64,000 nucleotides of DNA, taken from the NCBI GenBank assembly GCA_947481685.1, contig CANKHA010000009.1, forward strand, positions 25,686 to 89,685, given 5' to 3'. This document shows positions 55,524-64,000 of the stretch, in pieces. This DNA is from Bradyrhizobiaceae bacterium (GTDB lineage Bacteria > Pseudomonadota > Alphaproteobacteria > Rhizobiales > Xanthobacteraceae). The position numbers were made by a program, and so were the translations under genes. The first letter of the stretch is position 1, and every line of letters begins with the position of its first letter. A model generated the notes under the pieces. It searched no databases and was not told where the DNA came from. It was given only the letters and a program-made list of their open reading frames with translations.

Positions 55524-58500
55524 ATGAGCGTCTCCTCGCCGTTCATTCATCGGCCGATTGCCACATCCCTTCTTGGCATCGCGGTCATGCTTGGCGGCGC
55601 GCTGGGTTACTGGCTGTTGCCGGTGTCGGCGCTGCCGCAGGTGGATTTCCCCACTATCCAGGTCACGACGCAGATCCCCGGCGCCAGCCCCGATACGACA
55701 TCCTCCCTGGTGACGGCCCCGCTGGAACGGCAATTCGGCCGCATCCCCTCGCTCTCGACCATGACGTCGTCGAGTTCCTTTGGGCTGAGCCAAATCACGC
55801 TGCAGTTCGACCTCAACCGCGACATCGACGGCGCGGCCCAAGACGTCCAGGCGGCGATCAATGCCGCCGGCTCCTCGCTGCCGCGCAACCTGCCCTATCC
55901 GCCCACCTATTCGAAGGTAAATCCGGCCGACGCGCCGATCGTCACACTCGCGCTGGTATCCGACATCGTTCCGGTGCGGGAACTGAGCGACATCGCCGAT
56001 ACGCTGATGGCGCAGCGGCTGAGCGAAGTCAGTGGCGTCGGCCATGTCTCCGTGGAAGGCGGCATCCGCCCTGCCGTGCGCATTCAGGCCGACCTGTCGC
56101 GGCTGGCGAACTACGGCATCGGGCTTGAGGATCTTCGCACCGCCATTGTCGGCGCGAATGTCGCGGGGCCAAAAGGTTCGCTGGACGGCGCGCATCAGTC
56201 CTACACCATCGCCACCAACGATCAGATCGACAGCGCCGCAGCTTACCGTTCCGTCGTCGTGGCCTATCGCAATGGCGCGCCCGTGCAGCTGCGTGACGTG
56301 GCGACCGTGATCGACGGGCTGGAGAACTCAAAAATCGGCGACTGGTACCAGGGCAAACCCGCGGTCATCATCGATATCCAGCGGCAGCCGGGCGCGAACG
56401 TGATCGAGACCGTCGCGCATATCCGTGCACAGCTGCCGAACCTGCAACGCGCCATCCCGCAGAGCGCAACGCTGACGGTGGTGCATGATCGCACGGATAC
56501 CATCCGCGCTTCGGTGCATGACGTGCAATTCACGCTGGTGCTCAGCATCGTGCTGGTGGTGCTGGTCGTGTTCCTGTTCCTGCGCACCATCCGCGCCACC
56601 ATCATCGCCGGCGTCGCACTGCCATTATCGCTGATCGCCACCTTCGGCGTGATGTGGTTCTGCGGCTTCAGTCTCGACAACCTGTCCCTGATGGCGCTGA
56701 CCATCGGCACCGGCTTCGTCGTCGACGATGCCATCGTCATGATCGAGAACATCGTCCGCCATATGGAGAAGGGCGAGCCCCCGATGCAGGCCGCGCTCCG
56801 CGGCGCGCGTGAAATCGGCTTTACCGTGATTTCGCTGACCGCCTCGCTGATCGCGGTGTTCATTCCACTGCTTTTCATGACCGGCCTTGTCGGCCGCATG
56901 TTTCGTGAATTTGCACTCACGCTCAGTATCGCGGTCGTGGTGTCGGCCATCATATCTCTGACGCTCACGCCGATGATGTGCAGCAGGCTGTTGCGGCATG
57001 AGCCGGAAGGAAAGGTTTCCAAAAACCGCGTCTCGCAGACATTCACCCGGTGGGTCGATCAATCGGTCGCGTTTTATGCCTGGACGCTGGACTGGGTTTT
57101 GCAACGGCAGCGGCTCACCCTCCTTTTCACCGCCGGGACGGTGGTCGCAACCGTGCTGCTCTATATCGTGGTGCCGAAGGGCTTCCTGCCGCTGCAGGAC
57201 ACCAGCCTCATCACCGCCGTGGTCGAGGGCGGGCCGGAAATTTCCTTCACCGAGATGAAGCGCCTGCAAAGGCAGGTCGAAGACGTGCTGCGCAAGGATA
57301 GCGACGTATCGGGCGTTGTTTCCGTGGTCGGCAGCAGCACGCTCAATGCGACACCCAATGTCAGCAACGCCAAGATCACCTTGCGCCCCCGCGACAAGCG
57401 CAGGAGCACGATGGATGAGGTCATCCAAAGGCTTGAGCACGAGGTCGGCGCCATACCGGGCGTGATGGTCTATTTCCAGCCGGTGCAGGACGTTCAGATC
57501 TCCACCCGGACCAGCCGGGCGCAATATCAATACACCCTCACCGGCACCAATACGGCGGACGTCAACACCTGGTCGCAGCGTTTGACCGAGCAACTGCAAA
57601 ACGATCCGGCGCTACGCGATGTCTCGAGCGAGTCGCAGGACGGCGGCATGCGCATGATGGTGCAGGTCGATCGCGAAACCGCGGGGCGGCTCGGCGTCTC
57701 GCTGCAACAGGTCAACGACACGCTGAACGACGCGTTCGGCCAGCGGCAGATTTCGACGATTTATGCGCAGGCCAACCAGTATCGCGTGATCCTGGAAGCG
57801 ATGCCGCAATATCAGGAAGATCCGAACTCGCTCGGCAAGCTTTATGTCTCCGGCACTGGAAACGTGCAGGTGCCGCTCACCGCGATCTCTACCGCAGAGT
57901 ACACAACCGCACCGCTGGTGATCGCGCATCAGGAGCAATTTCCCGCGGTGACCATCAGTTTCAATCTGGCACCCGACTACGCGCTCAGCGACGCGGTCGA
58001 AGCGATCAGCCGGGTGGAACGCAGCCTTGGCATGCCCACCGGCGTGATCGGCAGCTATTCCGGCGATTCGGCCGAATTCGCCAAATCGCTGGCGGGACAA
58101 CCCTGGCTGATCCTTGCCGCGGTGATCACGATCTACATCGTGCTCGGCATTCTCTACGAAAGCTTCATCCATCCGCTGACCATTCTTTCCACCCTGCCCT
58201 CCGCCGGCGTCGGTGCGCTGCTCGCGCTGATGCTGTTTGGCTACGACCTCTCAATCGTGGCGCTGATCGGCATCATCCTGCTGATGGGCATCGTGAAGAA
58301 GAACGCCATCATGATGATAGACTTCGCGCTCGAAGCCGAGCGGCACCAGGGCATGAGTGCGCGCGAATCCATTGTTCAAGCCGCATTGCTGCGCTTCCGC
58401 CCGATCATGATGACGACGCTGGCGGCGCTGTTCGGCGCCTTGCCGCTCGCGCTGGAAGGCGGCACCGGCTCGGAACTGCGCAACCCGCTCGGCATCACCA

Positions 58501-58637
58501 TCGTCGGCGGCCTGCTGCTCAGCCAGTTGCTCACGCTCTACACCACGCCGGTGATTTACCTCGCGATGGACCGGGTGAAAGACAGGTTCGTTCAACGCTT
58601 CATGCCGGGCAAAACGGCACCGCAGCCGGCCGAATAG
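55524..58637 (+). CDS. RND efflux pump subunit, MdtB-like
   Basis: 1037 residues, 12 spans, AcrB/MdtB class. It opens SPFIHRPIATSLLGIAVML. The TM4 proton-relay acid pair is in GFVVDDAIVMIEN. Periplasmic PN1/PN2 and PC1/PC2 domains and the C-terminal repeat of GIVKKNAIMMIDFALE are in order. It is paired with a second pump gene downstream, as in MdtBC heteromers, which transport bile-type and other toxic compounds. Substrate unknown. Confidence 0.95.
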   Translation: MSVSSPFIHRPIATSLLGIAVMLGGALGYWLLPVSALPQVDFPTIQVTTQIPGASPDTTSSLVTAPLERQFGRIPSLSTMTSSSSFGLSQITLQFDLNRDIDGAAQDVQAAINAAGSSLPRNLPYPPTYSKVNPADAPIVTLALVSDIVPVRELSDIADTLMAQRLSEVSGVGHVSVEGGIRPAVRIQADLSRLANYGIGLEDLRTAIVGANVAGPKGSLDGAHQSYTIATNDQIDSAAAYRSVVVAYRNGAPVQLRDVATVIDGLENSKIGDWYQGKPAVIIDIQRQPGANVIETVAHIRAQLPNLQRAIPQSATLTVVHDRTDTIRASVHDVQFTLVLSIVLVVLVVFLFLRTIRATIIAGVALPLSLIATFGVMWFCGFSLDNLSLMALTIGTGFVVDDAIVMIENIVRHMEKGEPPMQAALRGAREIGFTVISLTASLIAVFIPLLFMTGLVGRMFREFALTLSIAVVVSAIISLTLTPMMCSRLLRHEPEGKVSKNRVSQTFTRWVDQSVAFYAWTLDWVLQRQRLTLLFTAGTVVATVLLYIVVPKGFLPLQDTSLITAVVEGGPEISFTEMKRLQRQVEDVLRKDSDVSGVVSVVGSSTLNATPNVSNAKITLRPRDKRRSTMDEVIQRLEHEVGAIPGVMVYFQPVQDVQISTRTSRAQYQYTLTGTNTADVNTWSQRLTEQLQNDPALRDVSSESQDGGMRMMVQVDRETAGRLGVSLQQVNDTLNDAFGQRQISTIYAQANQYRVILEAMPQYQEDPNSLGKLYVSGTGNVQVPLTAISTAEYTTAPLVIAHQEQFPAVTISFNLAPDYALSDAVEAISRVERSLGMPTGVIGSYSGDSAEFAKSLAGQPWLILAAVITIYIVLGILYESFIHPLTILSTLPSAGVGALLALMLFGYDLSIVALIGIILLMGIVKKNAIMMIDFALEAERHQGMSARESIVQAALLRFRPIMMTTLAALFGALPLALEGGTGSELRNPLGITIVGGLLLSQLLTLYTTPVIYLAMDRVKDRFVQRFMPGKTAPQPAE

Positions 58638-58644
58638 GATCAAC

Positions 58645-58932
58645 ATGTCTGATCCAGCGTTCACCTTTTCGGTTACTCGACCCGGCGTCGAATCCGAAAC
58701 AATGGCACGCACTATCGCCGCCCCGATTGAGCGGGACTTGAGTTTTATTGCGGGCATCACCTCGATCGCTTCGACGAGTGTGCTGGGACTCACTCGCATT
58801 ACTATCCAGCTCGACCCGAGCAGGGATATCGCAGCGACCACAGCCGATGTTCAGAAAGCCATTGACGCTGTGTTGGCCGGACTGCCGGATGAGTTTTCCC
58901 GTTCTCCATTCATTTGGCAGCCGGCGGAATAG
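58645..58932 (+). CDS. short orphan RND periplasmic fragment
   Basis: 95 residues with aaggatcaac-like spacing before the ATG at 58645 (7 bases after the first pump stop). It matches one part of an RND pump periplasmic domain: TRPGVESETMARTIAAPIER, SIASTSVLGLTRITIQLDPS and DVQKAIDAVLAGLPDE, against RPGADPETMAATIAAPLERR in the next gene. It lacks a membrane helix and the rest of the pump, and differs enough from both neighbours to derive from a third pump. It may be a decayed gene or a free periplasmic-domain piece, although no signal peptide is present. Confidence 0.7.
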   Translation: MSDPAFTFSVTRPGVESETMARTIAAPIERDLSFIAGITSIASTSVLGLTRITIQLDPSRDIAATTADVQKAIDAVLAGLPDEFSRSPFIWQPAE

Positions 58933-58935
58933 CCA

Positions 58936-61900
58936 ATGAACATCTCCTATCCCTTCATCCGCCGCCCCATCGGCACCACGCTGTTCGCGATCGGTTTATT
59001 CCTCGCCGGTTCGGTGGCGTACATTTTCCTGCCGGTGGCGAGCCTGCCCGCGGTGGAACTGCCCACCATCAGCGTTTCCGCCAGCCGCCCCGGCGCCGAT
59101 CCCGAGACCATGGCGGCCACCATCGCAGCGCCGCTCGAGCGGCGGCTGGGCGAGATTTCCGGTGTCACCGAGATGACCTCGCGCAGTTCACTGGGTTCGA
59201 CCCGTATCACCATTCAGTTCGATTTGAGTCGCGACATTGACGGCGCCGCACGCGACGTTCAGGCGGCCCTTAATTCCGCGCTGAGCGATCTGCCGGGCGA
59301 CCTGCCTAACCTGCCGAGCTTCCGCAAATTCAATCCGTCGGCCACGCCGGTGATGATCCTCGCGATGACGTCGAAGACCATCCCGGCAAGCGCGATGTAT
59401 GACATCGCCGACAGCGTGCTGGCGCAGCGCATCTCGCAGACCGACGGCGTGGGCGATGTCACGGTCAGTGGCGCTGAGCAACCCGCGATTCGGGTGCAGA
59501 TGAACCCGTCGGCGCTGGCGATGGCCGGCATCTCCATGGAGCAGGTGCGTACCGCGATCTCAAACGCCAATTCCATTGGCCCGCTTGGCTCCTTTGACGG
59601 CAGCACGCAAGCCGCAGCCATCGCCACCAACAAACAGCTCGAGGATCCGCAGGACTACGGCAAGCTGGTGGTCAAAACCTCGAATGGCGACGTGGTGCGG
59701 CTGTCGAACATCGCAACGGTGGAACGCGGCGTGCGCAACAGCCGCTCGGCAAGCTGGTTCAATGGCCAGCCATCGGTGCTGCTGATCATCACCAAGGATT
59801 CCACCTCCAACGTTGTCGAGACGGTGCAGCGGATCAGGGACCTGCTACCCGAGATGAAACGCTGGATACCCGCCGATATCGACATTTCCGTCCTCTCGGA
59901 TCGCAGCCTGACGATCAAGGCGGGCATCGAGCACATGCAATCCGCGCTGCTCGCGACGGTTATCCTGGTGATGCTGGTGGTGTTTGTTTTCCTCCGGCGG
60001 ACGGCGGCAACAATCGCGGCCGGCGTCACCATTCCGCTCGCCCTGGCCGGCACTTGCGGCGCAATGTGGATTATCGGCTTTTCCATCAACAACGTATCGC
60101 TAATGGCGCTGGTGGTCTCGGTCGGCTTCGTAGTCGACGACTCCATCGTGATGATCGAAAACATGTTCCGCAACCTGGAGCGCGGAATGTCGCCCATCCG
60201 CGCCGCGCTGCAGGGCGCCAGGCAAATCGGCTTCACGGTGATTTCGATCAGCATTTCCCTGATCGCGGCCTTCATACCCATGCTGTTCATGGGCGGCATC
60301 GTTGGCCGATTCTTCCGGGAATTTTCTGTCACGCTGACATTCGCGATCCTGATTTCCACCGCGGTGTCGCTCTCGGTCACGCCGATGATATGCGCCTATT
60401 TTGTCCGTTCGCCCCCGAGCAAAAACAAGACCTGGCTCGACCGGGTTGTTGAAGCCGCATTGAGCGGGATGATCCGCGGCTACAGCCGCAGTCTCGAATA
60501 TGTCCTCCACCGCGGTGCACTGGTATTGCTGGTATTCGTCGCCATCATTGGGCTGACGGCAAGGCTCTATGTCACCACACCCAAGAGCGCGTTTCCGAGG
60601 GACGACACCGGCCTGATATTTGGCGGCACCCGCGCCTCACCCGATATTTCATTCCCCGCCATGGCGGAGCTCCAGCAAAAGGCGATGGCGATCGTCTCTG
60701 CCGATCCGGCGGTCGCGGGCGTCGGCTCCTCCATCAGCAGCAGCGGTGGCTACAATGCCTCGGTCAATCGCGGCAGCTTGTTCATCAGCCTGAAACCGCT
60801 GGACGAGCGCGGCGTGAGCGCAGAGACGGTGGCGCAAAGGCTGCGGATACAACTCCGCACCATCCCCGGAGTGCAAACCTATGTGTTTCCATCGCAAGAA
60901 CTCCGCACCGGCGGGAGATCGAGCGATTCAAGCAACCAATACACCATCTGGGACCCTGAGATCGCCGAACTCAACCAGTGGGTTCCGAAAATCGTCGAAC
61001 GCCTGAAGACGTTGCCGGAAATCACCGAGGTCAATACCGACCGCGACGTCAGCGGGTTGCAGGCCAACGTCATCATCGACCGGATGGCGGCTTCACGTCT
61101 TGGCGTGAACATCGCGGATATCGATGCTGCGCTTAACAACGCTTTCTCACAACGACAGGTTTCGACCATCTATAACGAGCGCAACCAGTACCGTGTCATT
61201 CTGGAAGTCGATCCCAACTTCCAGCGCGACCCGGGCGACCTCACCAAGATTTACGTGCCCGGGAAGGACGCACAGGTGCCGCTTTCGGCACTGGCACGTC
61301 TGGAGCGCGGCATCGCGCCGCTGACCGTCAATCATCAGGGCCAGTATCCCGCGGTGACGGTAAGTTTCGAGCTGGCACCCGACGTCGTGTTTGAAGTGGC
61401 GGCCAATGCCATCGACCAGGCTGTCGCTGCACTTCACATGCCCGACACCGTGCATACCGAATTTGCCGGCGATGCACGGACCGCCCGTACGGGTTCGGCG
61501 GGTCAGCCCATGCTGCTGCTCGCGGCGCTGATCGCGGTCTATATCGTGCTCGGCGTGCTCTATGAGAGCCTGCTGCATCCGCTGACCATCATCTCCACCC
61601 TGCCGCCGGCAGGTCTCGGAGCATTGATGGCGCTGCAACTGTTTGGCGTCGAGCTGACGCTGATCGCCTTCATCGGCATCATTCTGCTGATCGGCCTCGT
61701 GAAGAAGAACGGCATCATGCTGGTGGACTTCGCGCTCGACGGCGAGCGAAACCGCGGCCTCACACCCGAACGCGCGATCGTCGAGGCTTGTATCGCGCGC
61801 TTCCGGCCGATCCTGATGACGACATTGTCCGCCATGCTCGGCGCATTGCCTTTGATACTGGCCACCGGCCCCGGCAGCGAAGTGCGCCGCCCGCTCGGCA

Positions 61901-62055
61901 TGACCATCATCGGCGGATTGTTGGTGTCGCAATTCCTGACGCTGTACACGACGCCGGTGATTTATCTGATGCTGGACCGGTTGCGGCAACGCTGGATGGG
62001 ACGAAAAAACCTGCCGACGATTCCGCCGGGCGCGGTGCCGGCAACACCGCATTAG
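58936..62055 (+). CDS. RND efflux pump subunit, MdtC-like
   Basis: 1039 residues, 12 spans. It opens NISYPFIRRPIGTTLFAIGLFL. The proton-relay pair is in GFVVDDSIVMIEN and the C-terminal signature is in GLVKKNGIMLVDFALDGER. It starts 3 bases after the fragment gene. Together with the first pump it probably forms a mixed trimer. No regulator or two-component system (such as BaeSR) is next to the operon. Confidence 0.95.
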   Translation: MNISYPFIRRPIGTTLFAIGLFLAGSVAYIFLPVASLPAVELPTISVSASRPGADPETMAATIAAPLERRLGEISGVTEMTSRSSLGSTRITIQFDLSRDIDGAARDVQAALNSALSDLPGDLPNLPSFRKFNPSATPVMILAMTSKTIPASAMYDIADSVLAQRISQTDGVGDVTVSGAEQPAIRVQMNPSALAMAGISMEQVRTAISNANSIGPLGSFDGSTQAAAIATNKQLEDPQDYGKLVVKTSNGDVVRLSNIATVERGVRNSRSASWFNGQPSVLLIITKDSTSNVVETVQRIRDLLPEMKRWIPADIDISVLSDRSLTIKAGIEHMQSALLATVILVMLVVFVFLRRTAATIAAGVTIPLALAGTCGAMWIIGFSINNVSLMALVVSVGFVVDDSIVMIENMFRNLERGMSPIRAALQGARQIGFTVISISISLIAAFIPMLFMGGIVGRFFREFSVTLTFAILISTAVSLSVTPMICAYFVRSPPSKNKTWLDRVVEAALSGMIRGYSRSLEYVLHRGALVLLVFVAIIGLTARLYVTTPKSAFPRDDTGLIFGGTRASPDISFPAMAELQQKAMAIVSADPAVAGVGSSISSSGGYNASVNRGSLFISLKPLDERGVSAETVAQRLRIQLRTIPGVQTYVFPSQELRTGGRSSDSSNQYTIWDPEIAELNQWVPKIVERLKTLPEITEVNTDRDVSGLQANVIIDRMAASRLGVNIADIDAALNNAFSQRQVSTIYNERNQYRVILEVDPNFQRDPGDLTKIYVPGKDAQVPLSALARLERGIAPLTVNHQGQYPAVTVSFELAPDVVFEVAANAIDQAVAALHMPDTVHTEFAGDARTARTGSAGQPMLLLAALIAVYIVLGVLYESLLHPLTIISTLPPAGLGALMALQLFGVELTLIAFIGIILLIGLVKKNGIMLVDFALDGERNRGLTPERAIVEACIARFRPILMTTLSAMLGALPLILATGPGSEVRRPLGMTIIGGLLVSQFLTLYTTPVIYLMLDRLRQRWMGRKNLPTIPPGAVPATPH

Positions 62056-62125
62056 GGCAATCCGGCGAAAGCCTGTCCCGAACTTGATCCGGGATGGAAA
62101 CCGGTTCGCCGCAAGATTGTGCGAC
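62056..62125. repeat. dispersed palindromic repeat, copy 6, with insertion
   Basis: gggcaatccggcgaaa (62055-62070) and ggaaaccggttcgcc (62096-62110) are the element's halves, split by about 25 extra bases including tcccgaacttgatccggga, itself a hairpin. The end gcaagattgtgcgacaaact matches copy 5. It lies directly after the second pump gene. Confidence 0.7.
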
Positions 62126-62151
62126 AAACTAAAAAACTCTGACCCAAACGC

Positions 62152-62184
62152 AAACGGGGGCCGCTTACGCGGCCCCCGTTTCTT
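62152..62184. terminator. strong bidirectional terminator
   Basis: aaacgggggccgc (62152-62164) and its exact complement (62169-62181) around a 4-base loop ttac, followed by tcttatt on the plus strand and T-rich sequence after gcgttt on the minus strand. It is placed between the efflux operon and the convergent bicupin gene and would stop both. Confidence 0.9.
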
Positions 62185-62202
62185 ATTGTCTGCCGAAGTC
62201 GA

Positions 62203-63327
62203 TCAGGCGGACTTGGCCATCGCTGCGAGCTCGGGCTTTTCGTCTTCGTAGGCCTGATCCATCTTCGCCTGCATGCCGTTCTTCGCCAGTTCGTCTGCGA
62301 ACAGCTTGCGGACCATCGGCTTCTCATCGACGTAGTCGATCTGGTCGCCGCCGATGCGGCGGCTGATCCAGGCCTTCGGAACGCCCTGCGCGTTACGCAC
62401 GGACACGACTTCGTGCTTGAACGCGAGATAGCGGCCCGGCGTGTTGCCGGTGTTGAAGTGCTGGTGAAACCACATGTTCGGCGGCACGATCATGGTGCCG
62501 ACCTTCCAGTCGTAACGCTTCGGCTCTTCGCCTTCCGCCCACATCAGCGAATATCCTTCGCCGCTCAGGATGATGACGTGCGCGCCCGGACCATGGGCAT
62601 GGCCCTTCTTGTAAGTTGATACGGGGAACTGGGAAATGTGGCTGTTCATCGAGCCCTTGGCCATCGAGAAACGAATATGGCCGCCGCCCGCGCCGCGCTC
62701 CTTGGCGTTGACCAGCGGAATGTTGACCGCGTCCGCCACGAAGTTGGTGTCGAGGAGCAGGCCTTTCTGCTCACCCTTGTTGCTGAAATAGTCGGGCTCG
62801 CCGGCAAAGCGGCTCTTGAAATCGTGCTTGGTGTTGAACACGAAGTCGGTTTCTTCATAGAGATTCATCACCGGCGGCGCGTTGGTCACGGAGACGAAAC
62901 GCGCGGGCTCCTGGCCCGAGCCGTTGAAGTGCTGGTGCCAGGCATTGAGCGGAATGGCGAACAGAGCGCCAGCCTTCCACTCGAAGGTGATCTTGGCGCC
63001 TTCGTCGTTCCACACGCTGGTCGAACCGCGGCCGCTGAGGACGAGGATCATTTCCTCGAACAGCTGACGCTGTGGGGCAAGCTTGCCGCCCGGATCGATT
63101 TCGCACACGTAGCAGTCGTTGGAGGTGCGCGAGGCGTCGTGGTTCATATAGACGCCCTTGCCGCCGCGGCGCGCCCACGGCTTCAGCGCAACGGTGTGGA
63201 GGCTTTCCACGTAAATGGACGGGATGATGTCGAGGCCTTCCTTGGCCACCCAACGGGTGTAAGGGGTCTCTTTTTCCGTCGCAAATTTGCTCGCCAACTC
63301 TGCCGATACAATGGCGTCTTTTGCCAT
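62203..63327 (-). CDS. bicupin-domain protein
   Basis: 374 residues, cytoplasmic, with two cupin domains. Each half has an HQHFN metal-site motif (AWHQHFNGSG near 135, FHQHFNTGN near 300) and the accompanying Gly/Pro-rich turns (LILVLSGRGSTSVW, HAHGPGAHVIILSGEG). The family of such two-cupin proteins includes dioxygenases and isomerases; the reaction is not readable here. The start MAKDAIVSAEL has gagag upstream. It is followed on the same strand, upstream, by the EutA-like gene with a 111-base gap. Confidence 0.9.
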   Translation of the reverse strand: MAKDAIVSAELASKFATEKETPYTRWVAKEGLDIIPSIYVESLHTVALKPWARRGGKGVYMNHDASRTSNDCYVCEIDPGGKLAPQRQLFEEMILVLSGRGSTSVWNDEGAKITFEWKAGALFAIPLNAWHQHFNGSGQEPARFVSVTNAPPVMNLYEETDFVFNTKHDFKSRFAGEPDYFSNKGEQKGLLLDTNFVADAVNIPLVNAKERGAGGGHIRFSMAKGSMNSHISQFPVSTYKKGHAHGPGAHVIILSGEGYSLMWAEGEEPKRYDWKVGTMIVPPNMWFHQHFNTGNTPGRYLAFKHEVVSVRNAQGVPKAWISRRIGGDQIDYVDEKPMVRKLFADELAKNGMQAKMDQAYEDEKPELAAMAKSA

Positions 63328-63438
63328 ACCGCTCTCCTACGCTTGTGTTTTCTGATGATGGCTCCGGTTAACATGCACCGGAGCCGGGTTCCATAGTCCT
63401 TATATCACGCCGGCTGAGCCAGCGTCTCTGCCTTCTCT

Positions 63439-64000
63439 TCAGTCGTGGCTGTGGTGGTGATGCCCAGAACCAGGACCATGATCATGACCGTGATGATCAT
63501 GGCTGTGGTCATGGCCGTGTTCGTGATCGTGGCCCTCTTCGTGATGGTGGATGCGCTCGCGTGGCCGTGGCCCACGAGGATCTTCGTTGAACACCAGCGA
63601 TTTGATCGTCACCGGCACCGTGTTGGACGGCATCCGGATACGGCCGAGGTCGATATAGTCGAAGTCCCACAACACCACGCCGTCGATGACCAGGAGTTCG
63701 CTCTCGACGCTCTTTTCTTCCCGAAGGATGGCGCCCATCGTCTGGGCCACGTCGCCATCGAGCATCACATAAATCGATTGCTTCCTGGCGATGCGCTCCG
63801 CCATGCCGCGTTTGAGGCCTTCGGCGAAAGCGGAGATGCGTTCATAAGACGGCGCACCCAGCCACCGGAAAGCCAGCGCCACCTCGACATCACCGTCATG
63901 CGCGATATCGAAATTGGTGAAATGCGTGCGGATTGCCTGCGACAATGCGTCGGGATCGATGACGTTCTCGCACACGAAGGGCGGCTGAACCACTTGCAGG
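63439..64000 (-). CDS. EutA-like protein, C-terminal part (cut by window edge)
   Basis: The last 186 or so residues; the frame stays open to the window edge (LQVVQPPFVCENVIDPDALS), so the gene begins outside. Motifs ALAFRWLGAPSYERISAFAEGL, MLDGDVAQTMGAI and LWDFDYIDLGRIRMP with VPVTIKSLVF match the C-terminal part of EutA, the ATPase that reactivates the adenosylcobalamin-dependent ethanolamine ammonia-lyase. It is followed by a strongly His/Asp-rich tail of about 37 residues (HHHEEGHDHEHGHDHS and on), usual for metal-binding regions but not for EutA. No other eut genes are visible in the window. Confidence 0.75.
   Translation of the reverse strand, partial: LQVVQPPFVCENVIDPDALSQAIRTHFTNFDIAHDGDVEVALAFRWLGAPSYERISAFAEGLKRGMAERIARKQSIYVMLDGDVAQTMGAILREEKSVESELLVIDGVVLWDFDYIDLGRIRMPSNTVPVTIKSLVFNEDPRGPRPRERIHHHEEGHDHEHGHDHSHDHHGHDHGPGSGHHHHSHD

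Overview
The window reads as a chromosomal segment of an alphaproteobacterium of the order Hyphomicrobiales (Rhizobiales), most like the Bradyrhizobium / Rhodopseudomonas / Pseudolabrys group. The reasons are high G+C with dense coding on both strands, the argH-lptM-lysA order, an ethylmalonyl-CoA-pathway dehydrogenase, several orphan TctC-type receptors, and scattered intergenic palindromes with the core gtgggaaccggtt. The species cannot be named from sequence reading alone. There is no rRNA, CRISPR array or intact transposase.

Region 1 (1-11 kb), mostly minus strand: amino-acid biosynthesis (argH, lptM, lysA, with an intrinsic terminator just before lysA), a membrane-anchored thioredoxin, and an acyl-CoA cluster (3-hydroxybutyryl-CoA dehydrogenase, etfA, etfB, cobalamin adenosyltransferase, twin-TM protein, host-attachment protein, methylsuccinyl-CoA dehydrogenase). 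EtfAB would accept electrons from the dehydrogenase, and adenosylcobalamin serves the mutases of the same pathway.

Region 2 (11-21 kb): chemoreceptor, YihY/BrkB protein, soluble hybrid histidine kinase, GluQRS, AlkA plus a carboxylesterase, HNH nuclease, DsbB, tRNA-Leu(CAA), a TctC receptor and a TauD-like dioxygenase.

Region 3 (21.2-25.1 kb) is the least ordinary stretch. It has a long gene-poor segment with two strong inverted repeats, a visibly AT-richer DUF3800 gene with a possible divergent 31-residue ORF, a frameshifted beta-propeller gene, and an unrecognised gene with a near-consensus promoter.

Region 4 (25-41.5 kb): mntP behind a yybP-ykoY manganese riboswitch, a secreted Cys-rich protein, a YqaA-type membrane protein, a HisE-like pyrophosphatase, an ABC substrate-binding protein, a DD-carboxypeptidase, a fatty-acyl-CoA ligase fused to DUF924, a full tctCBA transporter, a flippase plus acetyltransferase pair, a CAP-domain lipoprotein, and a Pit phosphate transporter with its DUF47 partner.

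Region 5 (41.7-47 kb): a putative catabolic cluster of amidohydrolase, class II aldolase, ferredoxin-reductase, TctC receptor and DHDPS-like aldolase, with a broken second TctC.

Region 6 (47-52.4 kb): the sulfite reduction operon cysJ-cysI-cysG. Region 7 (52.6-62 kb): a four-component RND efflux system (outer-membrane factor, adaptor, two pumps) with a short orphan RND fragment between the pumps. Region 8 (62-64 kb): a bicupin and the C-terminal part of an EutA-like protein with a His-rich tail, running off the window edge.
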